64,000 nt of DNA from the NCBI GenBank assembly GCA_948567375.1, contig OX419758.1, forward strand, positions 40,315,473-40,379,472. The letters run 5' to 3'. The notes beneath the pieces were generated by a model that did no database searches, was not told where the DNA came from, and saw nothing but the letters and a program-made list of their open reading frames with translations. Numbering within the stretch: position 1 is the first letter of the stretch; each line of letters starts with the position of its first letter. The translations under genes were made by a program, and so were the position numbers. This stretch comes from Lunularia cruciata (lineage: Eukaryota > Streptophyta > Marchantiopsida > Lunulariales > Lunulariaceae). Below, one piece after another: positions 12,780-22,821 of the stretch.

Positions 12780-13080
12780 ATGCCCTTTGTGCCTAATATG
12801 GATGATGAGTGGATTCTAGATTGTTCTTGCTTGTACAATATATGCTATATCAAGGAGCTCTTCTATTCACTTTCAATATCGAATGGTTCAGTTCTGATAG
12901 GGAATGATCAACCTTGTCGGATTGAGGGTATTGGATCCATGAGGCTTCCAATGTTTGATAGAGCTATGCTGAAGTTCAATGATGTTTGGTTCATACCTGA
13001 CATGAAGAAGAACCTAATTTCCCTTGGAGTATTTCATGCCAAAGGTCATCAATGGAGTGTCGGTGATGGGGTACTTTGAG
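12780..13080 (+). pseudogene. Copia aspartic protease region, active site eroded
   Basis: The frame reads WILDCS where Copia proteases have W-x-L-D-S-G/A; the active-site aspartate is present but the following Ser-Gly/Ala is changed. The downstream landmarks GIGSMRLPMFD and MKKNLISLGVF match the pre-integrase end of the protease. A stop at about 13078 separates it from integrase. Confidence 0.75.
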
Positions 13081-13133
13081 TCACTTTTGGTGGAAAGGTT
13101 ATCTTGCAAGGTAACTTTTGAAAGAATATATTT

Positions 13134-14240
13134 GTGTTGAAAGACACTACAGAGCCTTACATTGGCTTCTCCACAAAGTGTGGAGAAGCCAATGTAATTA
13201 GGTCTCAAGATGGGATGATTACTGTGTGGCATTCACAGCTAGGTCATTTGAGTGAAAAGGGTTTGGCTGTCTTGAGAAGAAATGACTTGCTATATGGCTT
13301 GGAGACTGTGAAGTTGGATTTTTGTGAGCATTGCATCTTTGGAAACATAACAGATCTATTTTTGGAGTGGGGACCCACAGTTCCAAGGGTCTAATGGAGT
13401 ATGTACATAGTGATGTGTGGGGACCATCCACTATACCTTCACACTCTAGAAAATTTTACTATGTGATATTTATTGATGATTACTCGAGGTTTATGTGGAT
13501 TTATTTCAGGCACCACAAGTCTGAAGTTTTTGCCACTTTCAAGAAGTGGAAGACCCAAGTCAAGACTCAGATCGGGAAGAAGGTGAGGTATCTAAGATCA
13601 AACAACTGTGGGGAGTATGTCTCTAGAGAGTTTCAGGCGTACTATACAAAACAAGAGATAACTCGCCACCTTACCACAGTATACACTCTGCAACAAAATG
13701 GTGTTGCTGAGCGGCTCAATCGGATATTGTTAGAGCATGCACGTAGTATGTTGAGCAAATCAAAGTTGCCACATGAGTTTTGGGCAGAAGTTGTCAACTC
13801 TACAACATATGTGGTAAATATTTTTCCATCCAATGCAATCAACTTCAAGACGCCTCATGAGTCAAAGTATCAGCAACCAGCTGATTATGGTAGATTGAAG
13901 ATATTTGGTTGTGATGCATATTCACTCATACCTAAGGAGAATAGGTCCAAGTTGGATGCTAAGTCAAAGAAATATGTTTTTCTTGGCTATGAAAGTGGAG
14001 TGAATGCTTATAGGTTATGGGATCCAATAGCATGTAAGGTTGTGATCAGTAGGGATGTATCTTTTAATGAATCCAGATCATTCAAGGAGGGGGAGAATGC
14101 TCAGGCTCCCAACATTGACAAAGGCAACTCTCCCACCCTAGATCTAGGTGAGGAGGGGATTGGTCACTTAAGTAATGAGGAGGAAGGAGGTGCTCCTATA
14201 GCAAATTTCTTGAGAAGCAAGAACAAGTGGAGCAAGTAGT
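13134..14240 (+). pseudogene. Copia integrase, one catalytic Asp lost
   Basis: The gag-pre-integrase zinc motif (HSQLGHLSEKGL ... CEHC) occupies about 13228-13340. The rve core then runs in one long frame (13331-14239). The first catalytic Asp is in HSDVWGP. The second, normally in RSDNGGEY, reads RSNNCGEY, an Asp to Asn change. The Glu is kept in NGVAERLNR. The frame runs on through GYESGVNAYRLWDP, typical of the integrase C-terminus of Copia. The enzyme would insert element cDNA into chromosomes; this copy should be inactive. Confidence 0.85.
13157..13197. repeat. Perfect 19-bp inverted repeat, 3-nt loop, in Copia pol
   Basis: TTACATTGGCTTCTCCACA (13157-13175), loop AAG, then its exact reverse complement (13179-13197). 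It lies in the linker between protease and the integrase zinc motif and is read through by the open frame. Confidence 0.95.
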
Positions 14241-14912
14241 TGCTAGTGAGCAACAAAATGTGCTATGTCAGCCTCATATTGGACCTATATGTAGAGATCA
14301 AGAGGATAGTTCATCCAGGAGGTCATCAAGGCGTGCTAGTCGAGCTCCAAACAAATATGGTACGTGGACTGATTCAACAAAGTTGTTGGATGATGATTTG
14401 ACTTCTGGGGATGATGCTCATGCTTTGGTCTTGGAAGAAGGTGAACCCTCATCCTACAAGGAGGCATGTTCTTTTAGTGAGAAGGATGAATGGTTTGGTT
14501 CTATGGAGAGGAAGATGGAATCCTTGAGGGATAACAAGACTTGGGAGCTAGTGTAATACTCCGAGTACAAGAGAAGAGAGAAAACACAGATTACACACTC
14601 AAACATTTGATGCCCCAAAGGAGCACCTTCTCTTTATTATATAGACAAAGAGGATCTCCTCCAAGGAAGCTCCACCATAGGATTAGGCACACAAATAGGT
14701 GATGTGTCAGCAAGCTCCACCCTTGGATTACTTACTTGGATGGGTGATATGTCTGGTCTAGGTCCTATCTGGTTGGTCAAACAAGCTTTGACGGAAGGGA
14801 ATCTTTTAGGGAATCTTCTTGTAGGAATCTATGAATCATGTAAGGTACCATTGGAAAGCTCTTGACGAGAAAAAGCAGGTGGAGGGAAGGCCAGCCTTTT
14901 CCCTATTTGGGA

Positions 14913-14918
<6 letters not shown>

Positions 14919-14940
<22 letters not shown>
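14919..14940 (+). repeat. Poly-G tract of 22
   Basis: Twenty-two consecutive G bases inside the solo LTR; the exact length may be a sequencing or assembly estimate. Confidence 0.9.
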
Positions 14941-14945
<5 letters not shown>

Positions 14946-15023
14946 AGTTCTGCACATTTTTGAGGCCTAATTCATCCATTTAGGCCTCCAAAATTGGCTT
15001 CAAAGATTTCAGGCATCTTTCGG

Positions 15024-15310
15024 TTCCTACTCTATTAGTTAAAGTCCCCTTTTTATGATGCCTCTATTTGATCTATTTAGTCCATCATGTGTAACATCCT
15101 TCCAAATGTTACCAAACCAATTCTCAAGTCTATTTCAATATTTGATATTTCAATAGTCTCAAGTATTGGTTCTAAGGTTCTCAAATCTATTTTGGTTTCT
15201 GTCCTATTAGTAGAAGTACTCTTTTGGTGATACTTCTATCTGATCTATTTTGACCATCATATATAAAATCATTCTAGATGTTACCAAACCAAATTTCACA
15301 TCTAGATCAT
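15024..15310. repeat. Direct duplication inside the solo LTR
   Basis: The segment from about 15024 (TTCCTACTCTATTAG ... GTTACCAAACCAA) recurs diverged from about 15196 (TTTCTGTCCTATTAG ... GTTACCAAACCAA), with an offset of about 172 bp. Confidence 0.7.
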
Positions 15311-16159
15311 ATGGCTAGCTCTTGGTATTATAGCTAGTTAGATTACCTAAGGATCAATAAGTGATAGTTTGCAAGTGGATCTACAAGTTGAAGGAAGGTC
15401 CTTCCTAGGTTGTATTGCTGGATGCGCTCTTCTATCAATATGTTGAACTCATGTAGAATAAGGAAGGATCAAAGATCTACAAGGCTAGGTTGGTAGCAAA
15501 GAGTTTCACTCAAGAGAAGGGGCTGGACTACAATGAGGTCTTTTTTTTCTATTGCAAAGTAGTCCACAATACGTCTATTAGGTATGCTTGTTGCATTATT
15601 TGGTCTTACTTTAGATCAAATGGATGTTGTTCCAACGTTTCTCTATGGCACATCGGATGAGAGGATCTTCATGAGACAACCCTGTAGGGTTTGTGAAGAA
15701 AGGCTGGGAGGACAAGGTATGCATATTGATGAAGTCCTTGTATGGATTGAAGTAAGCACCTTGCCAATGGAACAAGAGGTTTGATGTGTTTATGCATGCT
15801 CATGTTTCAATAAGAGTTTGTTTGATCCTTGTGTGTACATGAAACCAATGAGTAATAAGACCTTTGGTTTTATTATTCTTGTGTTGTATGTTGATGACAT
15901 GTTGATAGCTACCAAGGATAGATCTAAGGTGAACAAGCTCAAGGCGCTCTTGAGTTTGGAGTTCAGGATGAAAGATCTAGGGTTGGCCACAAGGATATTA
16001 GGCATGGAAATCAAGAGGAAATTGGCACTAGTCAATTGTGGTTGACACAGGTTAAGTATGCTAGGAAGGTACTTGCTAGGTTCAACATGAAGAACTATGA
16101 ACCAGTAAGTACTCCTCTAGCTTCTCATTTCAAGCTTTTAGCAGCATGGTTGTCCTACA

Positions 16160-16820
16160 AATGTCGTGGAGAAGGGTTTGATGGCTAACATTCCTTATGA
16201 GACGGTTGTTGGGAGTCTCATGTACTTGATGACTTGCACTAGACCTGATCTTGCCCTAGCAATGGGTAAGGTGTGCAAGTATATGTCAAATCTAGGAAGG
16301 ACACATCAGTTAAACAGGTATTATGAGAGTTACACTAGAATATGTGCTCTTATTTGATAGAAGATCAATGAATGCTGCATCACTAGGCTATGTAGATGCT
16401 GACTATGGACAAGATCTGGACAAGCGGATGTCAAGAAGGGGGTACGTATTCACACTTGGTGGTGGGTGCATTAGTTGGAGATCTACCTTCCAGAATGTTG
16501 CACAATCTACTATAAAAGCATAGTATGTGGCAGCAATGGAAGCAGCGAAGGAGGCAATTTGGTTGGATAGACTTGTTGCTGAGATGGTGCTAATGCATGG
16601 TAATGTAATGCTTCATTGTGACAGTCAAAGTGCCTTACACCTAGCTGAAAATCAGGTGATGGACAGTAGGGTTAAGCATATAGACATCATACACCACTTT
16701 CTTAGGCAATTTTTGTTTGAGAAAATGTTTGATCTAGTCAAGATTGATGGTAAGCTCAGGTATGCCTTTACCAAAGTCATACCTTTAGAAAGTTCCTCTA
16801 GGCATCGTGCTACCCTGTAG
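16160..16820 (+). pseudogene. Copia RNase H
   Basis: Landmarks in order are VVGSLMYLMTCTRPDL, LGYVDADYGQDLDKR (first catalytic Asp), YVFTLGGGCISWRS, then after a TAG stop AAMEAAKEAIWL and LHCDSQSALHLAEN (catalytic Asp). The end of the polyprotein is HIDIIHHFLR. Two frame breaks and a TAG make it non-functional. RNase H degrades the RNA strand during cDNA synthesis. Confidence 0.85.
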
Positions 16821-17018
16821 GTTGTGCAAGTGGAGCATGAGTACGGAAACCTAGCATTGGAGGTGACCTTGGGTGTTTTGGTTACTATTTCCCTTTGTGG
16901 GCTATGGATATAAGTTCTAGTTTATCTTAGTTTAAAGGAGGGGTCAAGTGATTGGCTATCTGTCTAGAACTTCCCATTGAGTGATGAATTGTTGCAAGGT
17001 TACTAACCCCAAGATACC

Positions 17019-17033
17019 AATCAAGGGGAAGTT
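17019..17033 (+). other. Copia polypurine tract
   Basis: AATCAAGGGGAAGTT immediately precedes the TG that opens the 3' LTR, the expected place for plus-strand priming. Confidence 0.65.
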
Positions 17034-17281
17034 TGTTAGGTTTTACTTGTATGCCTTAGGGTTACCCTGTATTTGGGATGGCTCACTCGCAGGTTTACAG
17101 TTAGAGTGGAATGAGAGAATGTTGGAGCGTTGGACTTGCATGACAAATTTGATGGTGAACCTGATTCAGTAACGAATTCCCGTGAAGCATTCCCGTGGAT
17201 GTAGCCTCACATAGAGATGAACCACGTATCTCTGTGTAATGTGTGTGTATGTCGTCTTGGTTTTTGGTCTGTATTCCAACA
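17034..17281 (+). repeat. Copia 3' LTR
   Basis: Matches 9464-9696 from TGTTAGGTTTTACT to the terminal ACA, with a small insertion near 17180. Confidence 0.88.
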
Positions 17282-17352
17282 TGGATGTATTAGAAAGAGG
17301 ATTAATGGTCTTGTATAATTTTTTAGAAGGTTTGTATATTTATTCAACATTT

Positions 17353-17444
<92 letters not shown>
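17282..17444 (+). repeat. Right copy of the flanking repeat, ending in a 90-bp AT microsatellite
   Basis: It starts directly at the LTR edge with GGATGTATTAGAAAGAGG and continues into an uninterrupted (AT)45 at 17355-17444. It is the inverted counterpart of 9287-9378. Confidence 0.7.
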
Positions 17445-17450
<6 letters not shown>

Positions 17451-18852
17451 GAACGTAAAGGAACATCATTTCGTATCTCATATACACTCTTTCACCATTT
17501 AATCTAGAAAATTTAAAGTGATTTAAAGTGATATTTTCAAGAAAAAGCTTCTAAAGCTATTGATTTATAAGTTATATTTCATTATCTATCTCAAAATTGG
17601 TTAAAGTTGATGACACCATGTTTCTATGGTCACTACGGTCCTCTCGACAGCGAACTACTTCCGTTCGACAAAATTCCGGTACGTGACGAGTGCAGTTAGT
17701 ACAATGATGAAACAAAAAGAAAGAGTATTCAACACATATGGCAAAATGAATACATCTATGAATACAGCGAGGACATCAAAATGTTCATTGTTTTCAACAA
17801 TATAGTCAAAGCTCACAACCGATCCAAATGAGTGGAAAAGCTAAAGAAATAAAACAAGGAAAATAGCAGTCCAGAATCAAATGGAGAGATGACATATGCC
17901 AATAAAAGAGAAAGAAAGATATTGCCCTCCGGAGTGTCATAAGTGCACCCCACCTGACTATCCAACATGTCCAATAAAAGTGCCGGAATCTCTGTGATGT
18001 GTTCCCTTTAGAACTACTCTTTAAAGCTTACCTTTCTATCTCTACTCTGGAACATCCATCATAACTTAGATCTAAGGTAGTCCAGTAGCGGGCCAATATA
18101 TATGATCTCTACCATAGGGATCATATTATCTTATGGTAGAAGAGGTTTTAGTGCTCATGGTTTACGAGGAGATTAATCGATGTGCCTAATCCGTCTACTA
18201 TAAATGAATTAAGTTCTGATAACCGGCTTGATTTGCGTAACTACCGCGGTTAGAACCTCTCTTCGTAACACCCTAATCCTTCTTAAGGGCTTACCCGTCT
18301 ACATTGTAGAGCTGACATCGACGCCACGTGTTGGCTCACACGCGGCGCCTCCATGTACACCACCACTACGAGGTCAGGATCTTCTAAGGTTGGCTGGTTG
18401 TGATCCGGGTTACTAGTTCCGGTCATAGATACTCGCCACGTTTCACTGAGTGGCTAGTCTAGATGGAAGACTCACACAATGGGATGTCAGGCAGAATTAC
18501 TGATGCGGACTTTCCATAGTTACCCTGTTTACGGGAGCGTTTACAGTACGTGGTCACAAATCAGTACGCGGTCATGCGGTTACTTATGCGGTCGCCCTTT
18601 TCCTGGACAGTAAATTATACAAGCTTCAGCTGGAGATGACACATGCTAGAAGGAGACGCCAAATTGTAACCCAAATGATTCGAAATGCATCACAAAGTTT
18701 CATCAACAGAGCTCTTGACCCTAAACTGATCTGTTTCCTCATGGGTCCATGGAAGAGTGGCAATTTGCAAAGGAAGACTGTGATCTCGAGAACCAAAAGT
18801 TCTAAGATCAAGGTAGAAGCCAATCATTCAAACACTATAGCCAAAGAAAGGT
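17445..18852. other. Gene-free spacer between Copia and Gypsy elements
   Basis: No recognisable gene. The block around 18220-18600 is less AT-rich than its surroundings and may be an unidentified repeat. An ORF at 18636-18869 has no family resemblance. Confidence 0.4.
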
Positions 18853-19282
18853 TGTCATGCCATTTGTAGTGTCGTATCTAGATTGCTCGGACAGTGGAGT
18901 TCCAATGATAGTAGTTAGAATTCTTTCAGTAGTTTCTCAAAGATTATTTTCTAACGGTCAAATTTTGTGTTTAGGGTATTGACTTCACCGTGGGGCCTAC
19001 TGTCACTTTGCACCGTCGAGTGTGCCATCAACGAGATTGTTAGAGTGTTAGACAGAGGGTATACTTTTAAAGTGCAGCTCTAGAGAGTTCACTTCTCTGA
19101 TGTTGAGCCTTTGAGTTCCTGGCTATGGTGGACAGAGGCCGGCGAGTATCACCTGAATTCTCTTAGCTAGAGTGTGTGTGACTTGATTGTAATCAGTGCC
19201 TAATTATTGGCAGTTTATAGAGTGATAGATCAAGTATTGATCTGAGTTGAGTTGAGTTGAGAAAAGTAGACAATTTGATTAT
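18853..19282 (+). repeat. Gypsy left terminal repeat (5' LTR)
   Basis: Aligns with 28510-28956 at high identity: GCCATTTGTAGTGTCG at the start, TGGTGGACAGAGGCCGGCGAG in the middle and GATTAT at the end. A run of GAGTTGAGTTGAGTTGAG occurs near the right edge. The sequence just past it (TATATCAGAG, 19280-19289) resembles the iMet primer site. Confidence 0.85.
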
Positions 19283-20669
19283 ATCAGAGAAGTGAAATCA
19301 GGGGGAAATCAGGTGCAAGAACTTTGAGTGTTGGTGGTATCTCCAAGCTCGGTGGATCGTTAGTAGCTCGATTGAAGTTCAGTTTTTCCTTGGTGTGCAG
19401 AAGTTGGTTGCTTGATGGAGATTTGGCAGTAAGGCAGATGGTGTGCTGAAGTGTTGGCCAATTTTTGAGCACAAAAGGAGCAAATTTTGAGCAATGGTTG
19501 TGATTTTGAGCTCAAGAGGTGAAGGTAGGACCAATTTGTTACAATTTGAGCTCAAAAAGTAAAATTGAAGGTGGAGTTGGGAAGCTATTCTCGTGAATTG
19601 GTGATTTGGAGAAACCCGTGTTTTCATTTTGGCTTGAGTGAAGAGTTAACAGGGGATTTGGCGGTCAACCAACTTTAGGGTTTACGTCAAATTTTGGCTG
19701 GATTTTACATCAGATTTTGGCCAAATTTTGGAAGAGGTTTGAAGTGGCAAGAAGAAAGGCCTCATTTGGTGTTTAGAGGCTTCGAGGCATAGCACTGTGG
19801 GCTATGAGAGTATATAAAGGCCTAGAAGGGCCAGAAGGGCCAACAAGCTAGTGTGAGGCTAGCTAGTTTAGAGTAGATCTTGGTAATTGGTTGGCAAAAT
19901 CTGCACATCTTGCTAGATTATGTGCAATAGGGTTTGACCCCTAGATCTCTTGTTCCTAGACTGGTGCCCTAGCCAACTGGTCCACCCTCACTTGTTGTCC
20001 TAATGACTGTGCCACTATTATCTATACACTTGTAGCTTTGGCTAGGAGAGGCAGTTTGATCCCATTCTTGGTGATCCTTGTAGCTTAGGACTTAGATACA
20101 AACTTCTCTTATGTCAAATGCCAAATGGTGGCAGAGTCAATCCCGTGTTATTTTATGAGATGGAGGGTTTTTATTTAGATTTCTTGTGATTCGCCCCCTC
20201 CATTCTCCACTTCCTGTCTGTACACCACGTTTGTGTGAGGTGCCCTGACTTTTGAGCATTGGTGCTCTGGTGTGCTCTCAATAGTGAGGTTGGAGTGATG
20301 ACCAATCAGACTATCTTTGTTTCTCTCCAGAGAGGTAGGAAGTGATGACCTACAGACCCTGAGAGTGCATGTTATGATGGCACGTTACATGTTGTCCTTT
20401 CCCCTAGTATAGTTATCTCAGTTAGAGTTACATTAGTGGGTGGTGCTTAGTTGGTATTGGCACTTGGTGGTGTTGGCACTTGGTGGTGTTTTGCACTTGG
20501 TGGAGTACTTGCGGTTGCAATTTGTGGTTCCAATTTGCTATTGCAATTTGTGGTTGCGGTTACTTTGTCACGATGGAGTTCTTTGGGGATTCTTGAGGAG
20601 ATAGCCCTGTAGTATGCAATGGGTTTACTCAGAGTGGTACTCGATATCAGCTTGTATCTCAGGTCCCAA
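19283..20669 (+). other. Gypsy leader
   Basis: No clear coding domain. It carries a minisatellite-like run near 20457-20550, where variants of TTGGCACTTGGTGGTG and then GCAATTTGTGGTT repeat. Confidence 0.4.
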
Positions 20670-21682
20670 TGAGGGAGGAGATTGACTCTTAGTTGGAGTT
20701 TGACACATGAGTTGATTCGATTGAGAGTGCACTTGGTGTGTCCACATTGTTGTTGTGGGACATGGACAAGATTTATGGGGCCTCTAAAGACCTTAGGTGT
20801 TAGTCTAGTACATTGGGTACCATTGAGATGTATGACTTCATCCAGGAGTTTGATAGTTGGTGTGATCTGCAATAGATGCGGAACCTGACTTTGTTTACAC
20901 CTCTCATGGCATGGAAGGAGTTGTTTCAGCATCCGGAGGGTCCACCGATGGATGACTACCATGAGTTCAGGAGAGCTCATTTAGGGGAGATCAAGTTATA
21001 GAGACAGTATTTGTCTCCGAACTATGTCTCTATCACTTCAAGTTTGGTGGTCAAGAGTAGATTGGTTGTACCTACGAGTTCTAGCTCGAGTAGTGTTAGC
21101 TCAAGCTAGTAGAGGTGCACTAGATGGAAATAGTGCTACTACGAGTGGAGGTACCGTTGTAGGAGGTGGTGTGGTACCAAGGTTTAACCCCATGGTAGAG
21201 TTCTTCTTGTGTTTGAGGCAGAACTACCAAGGAGTGCGGACTGACAAGCTGAGGAGTTTGCAAGAGTTCCAGTAGAAGGCTAGAGAGAGCTTACGCGAGG
21301 CATATACTCGCATGAGGTGGCGGATCAGTTTCACTTAGGGAGTTACTGAGGCCCAAGCAGTCCAATTTTGGTATGGGATACTAGACAGTGAGTTGCAATG
21401 TAGAGTTCGTGATGCTATGTTGTTACACCCTACTTTGCTTACTTTGGTAGTGGTCTTTGGTTTGGCTGAGCATATTGAGCTCAATATGGTGGAGGAGAGA
21501 GTGGTGACATCTGGATATGGTAGGGAGACCTCATCCATAGTTATGACTTCTTCTAGAGTGCACCACACCCAATTGGTTTTTGAGGATAGGGTGGACAACC
21601 TAGATCATATGGAGCAAGTGGAGGGCCTAGTGGAGTTAGATCCATACCTTCATTTTTGAGTCAACATCAGCCAGTGAGTAGT

Positions 21683-22078
21683 TGTAAAAGATCAAATCCG
21701 AGGAGGGAAATAGGAGAATGGAAACTCACATTGGGACACTTGAATGAGGGAAAACTCTGATTGCCTACCATGAGCTTCGGCTTTCGTATTTATAGGTAGC
21801 ATACAAGACCCCTGAAGCTTCTCAAGAAGCTTCCTTGAGCCTCTTTCTTGGAGTGCAAGCCAAGTTAACCAAGAAGCTTCCTTCCTTCCGCCTACTTGGC
21901 GTGCAAGCTAAGCTAGTTAGAAGCTTCTCTAGAAGCTACTTGCTTAGGGCGCAAGTTAACTAGTTGGGAAGCTTCCCAAGAAGATTCTTAGATGCTTCTT
22001 GAATATTCGAGGCTATTTTGACTTATTCTCTACTTCGTAAGCCCGACTAACTTCGTCGCTAAACTCCATATTGTCACA
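21683..22078 (-). mobile_element. Second solo LTR, inserted in Gypsy gag
   Basis: The 396-bp insert opens TGTAAAAG and closes GTCACA. Flanks are GTAGT on the left (21678-21682) and ATAGT on the right (22079-22083), a 5-bp target duplication with one change. Gag reading is interrupted here and continues beyond. Minus orientation is suggested by a TATA box (CTATAAATA) on the minus strand at 21787-21795 with regulatory-looking repeats upstream of it on that strand. Confidence 0.7.
21814..21987 (-). promoter_or_regulatory. Heat-shock-element-like cluster upstream of a TATA box
   Basis: Five exact GAAGCTTC units (21814, 21826, 21873, 21920, 21968) and one GAAGATTC (21980) all fit the GAA-nn-TTC core of heat-shock-factor sites. 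They are embedded in three diverged tandem units of about 50 bp beginning GTGCAAGC or GCGCAAGT. On the minus strand the nearest unit is about 20 bp upstream of CTATAAATA. Binding is inferred, not shown. Confidence 0.55.
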
Positions 22079-22821
22079 ATAGTGGTGTTGCTTGTTGGAC
22101 TTGTGGTGGACTTCTCCATCAAAGAGAGTGTACTCAGGGCAGTGGACCTGATACCTTGAGTGCATCACAACCAATACAAAGGCAATGTGAGCATTGCCAC
22201 AGATTTGGTCACACTAGTGATTGATTTTTTGACCTACACTTGGAGTTACGGAGTGGTAGGGCTACTATGGCAGGTAGTAGAGGAGCTCCAGTTCATGGAG
22301 GATGAGGTGGTGGTAGAGGATCCACACCTAGTAGGGGTGCAATACTTGGCCTTACTTTTGATACAACTATGGCTACTTGGATTGAGCAATTGGAGCAAAG
22401 ATTGGCTAGTATGGCTATTGCTTAGAGGAGATCAGATTTGGGTGTTGAGGCTTCCACTTCATATGTTGGTGACAGAGATGCTTTGGACTTCATGTGCGGA
22501 GCAGCACAAGTGGATCCATCTGCAGCAATGACTAGGAGTGTAGTACGTGCTCTAGAGCCTAGAGGAGCATCAATGGAGTTGGACCTACAGAGAGGAGAGG
22601 TTGGGAGACAGGTCAGACTTCCCCAATCTTTCATGCTATCTGAGGCAATGCAAACAACATCCATGGTTCCTAGACGTCCCAGTGTAGGTGTGGTAGGTGG
22701 TGATAGAGCGCATGATGGACTACCTACTTGTCAACCACCTGCTACTACACAGACTAAGTCTAGCACAATGTTAGGGGCGGCTTAGCTGATTATGCATTGC
22801 TCTTTGTTTTAAGCCAATGAC

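Larger units (their letters stand above)
14552..15332 (-). mobile_element. Solo LTR inserted in the Copia RT, with 5-bp target duplication
   Basis: The 781-bp insert begins TGTAATAC and ends GTATTATA, an eight-base terminal inverted repeat with one mismatch (the final CA has become TA). It is flanked by GCTAG on both sides (14547-14551 and 15333-15337). The Copia RT frame continues on either side. A TATATAA-like box read on the minus strand near 14637-14645 suggests minus orientation. Inside are a 22-base G run and a direct duplication of about 110 bp (copies from about 15024 and 15196). Confidence 0.82.
14452..16050 (+). pseudogene. Copia reverse transcriptase, split by a solo LTR
   Basis: The RT starts at about 14452 (SYKEACSF ... 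NKTWELV) and is interrupted after 14551 by the solo LTR. It resumes at 15338 (VCKWIYKLKEG, YKARLVAKSFTQEKGLDYNEVF, LDQMDVVPTFLYG) and reaches the catalytic YVDD at about 15888-15899. An additional stop and frame changes occur around 15555 and 15720. The frame resumes across the insertion, which shows that the insertion is secondary. Confidence 0.88.
9464..17281 (+). mobile_element. Decayed Ty1/Copia LTR retrotransposon (with captured gene and nested solo LTR)
   Basis: The two ends are near-identical LTRs (9464-9696 and 17034-17281), both starting TGTTAGG and ending in ACA. A tRNA-iMet-like primer site follows the left LTR and a purine-rich tract precedes the right one. The internal order gag - protease - integrase - RT - RNase H is diagnostic of Copia. 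Several frames are broken by stops and frameshifts, so it is not autonomous. I see no clear target-site duplication (left flank TTTAT, right flank TGGAT). The leader between primer site and gag is unusually long (about 2.2 kb) because it holds an antisense host-gene copy. Confidence 0.92.
20670..22800 (+). pseudogene. Gypsy gag, split by a solo LTR
   Basis: The retrotransposon gag pattern is readable in pieces: KARESLREAYTRMRWR then GVTEAQAVQFWYGILDSEL (about 21270-21400), and LTLVVVFGLAEHIELN to 21659. After the solo LTR the reading resumes with a degenerate zinc knuckle, C-E-H-C-H-R-F-G-H (22186-22212), whose last cysteine appears as phenylalanine. A low-complexity linker follows to about 22800. 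Multiple in-frame TAG codons occur, for example after KL near 21000 and after FT near 21338. Confidence 0.7.

Noticed and set aside
14919..14940. CRISPR-like or regulatory reading of the poly-G and tandem repeats in the solo LTR
   Set aside because: Simple homopolymer and one duplication in a plant retroelement; no repeat-spacer structure anywhere in the window.
17239..17502. 87-codon ORF with a long Tyr-Ile repeat
   Set aside because: Produced by the AT microsatellite; not a protein.
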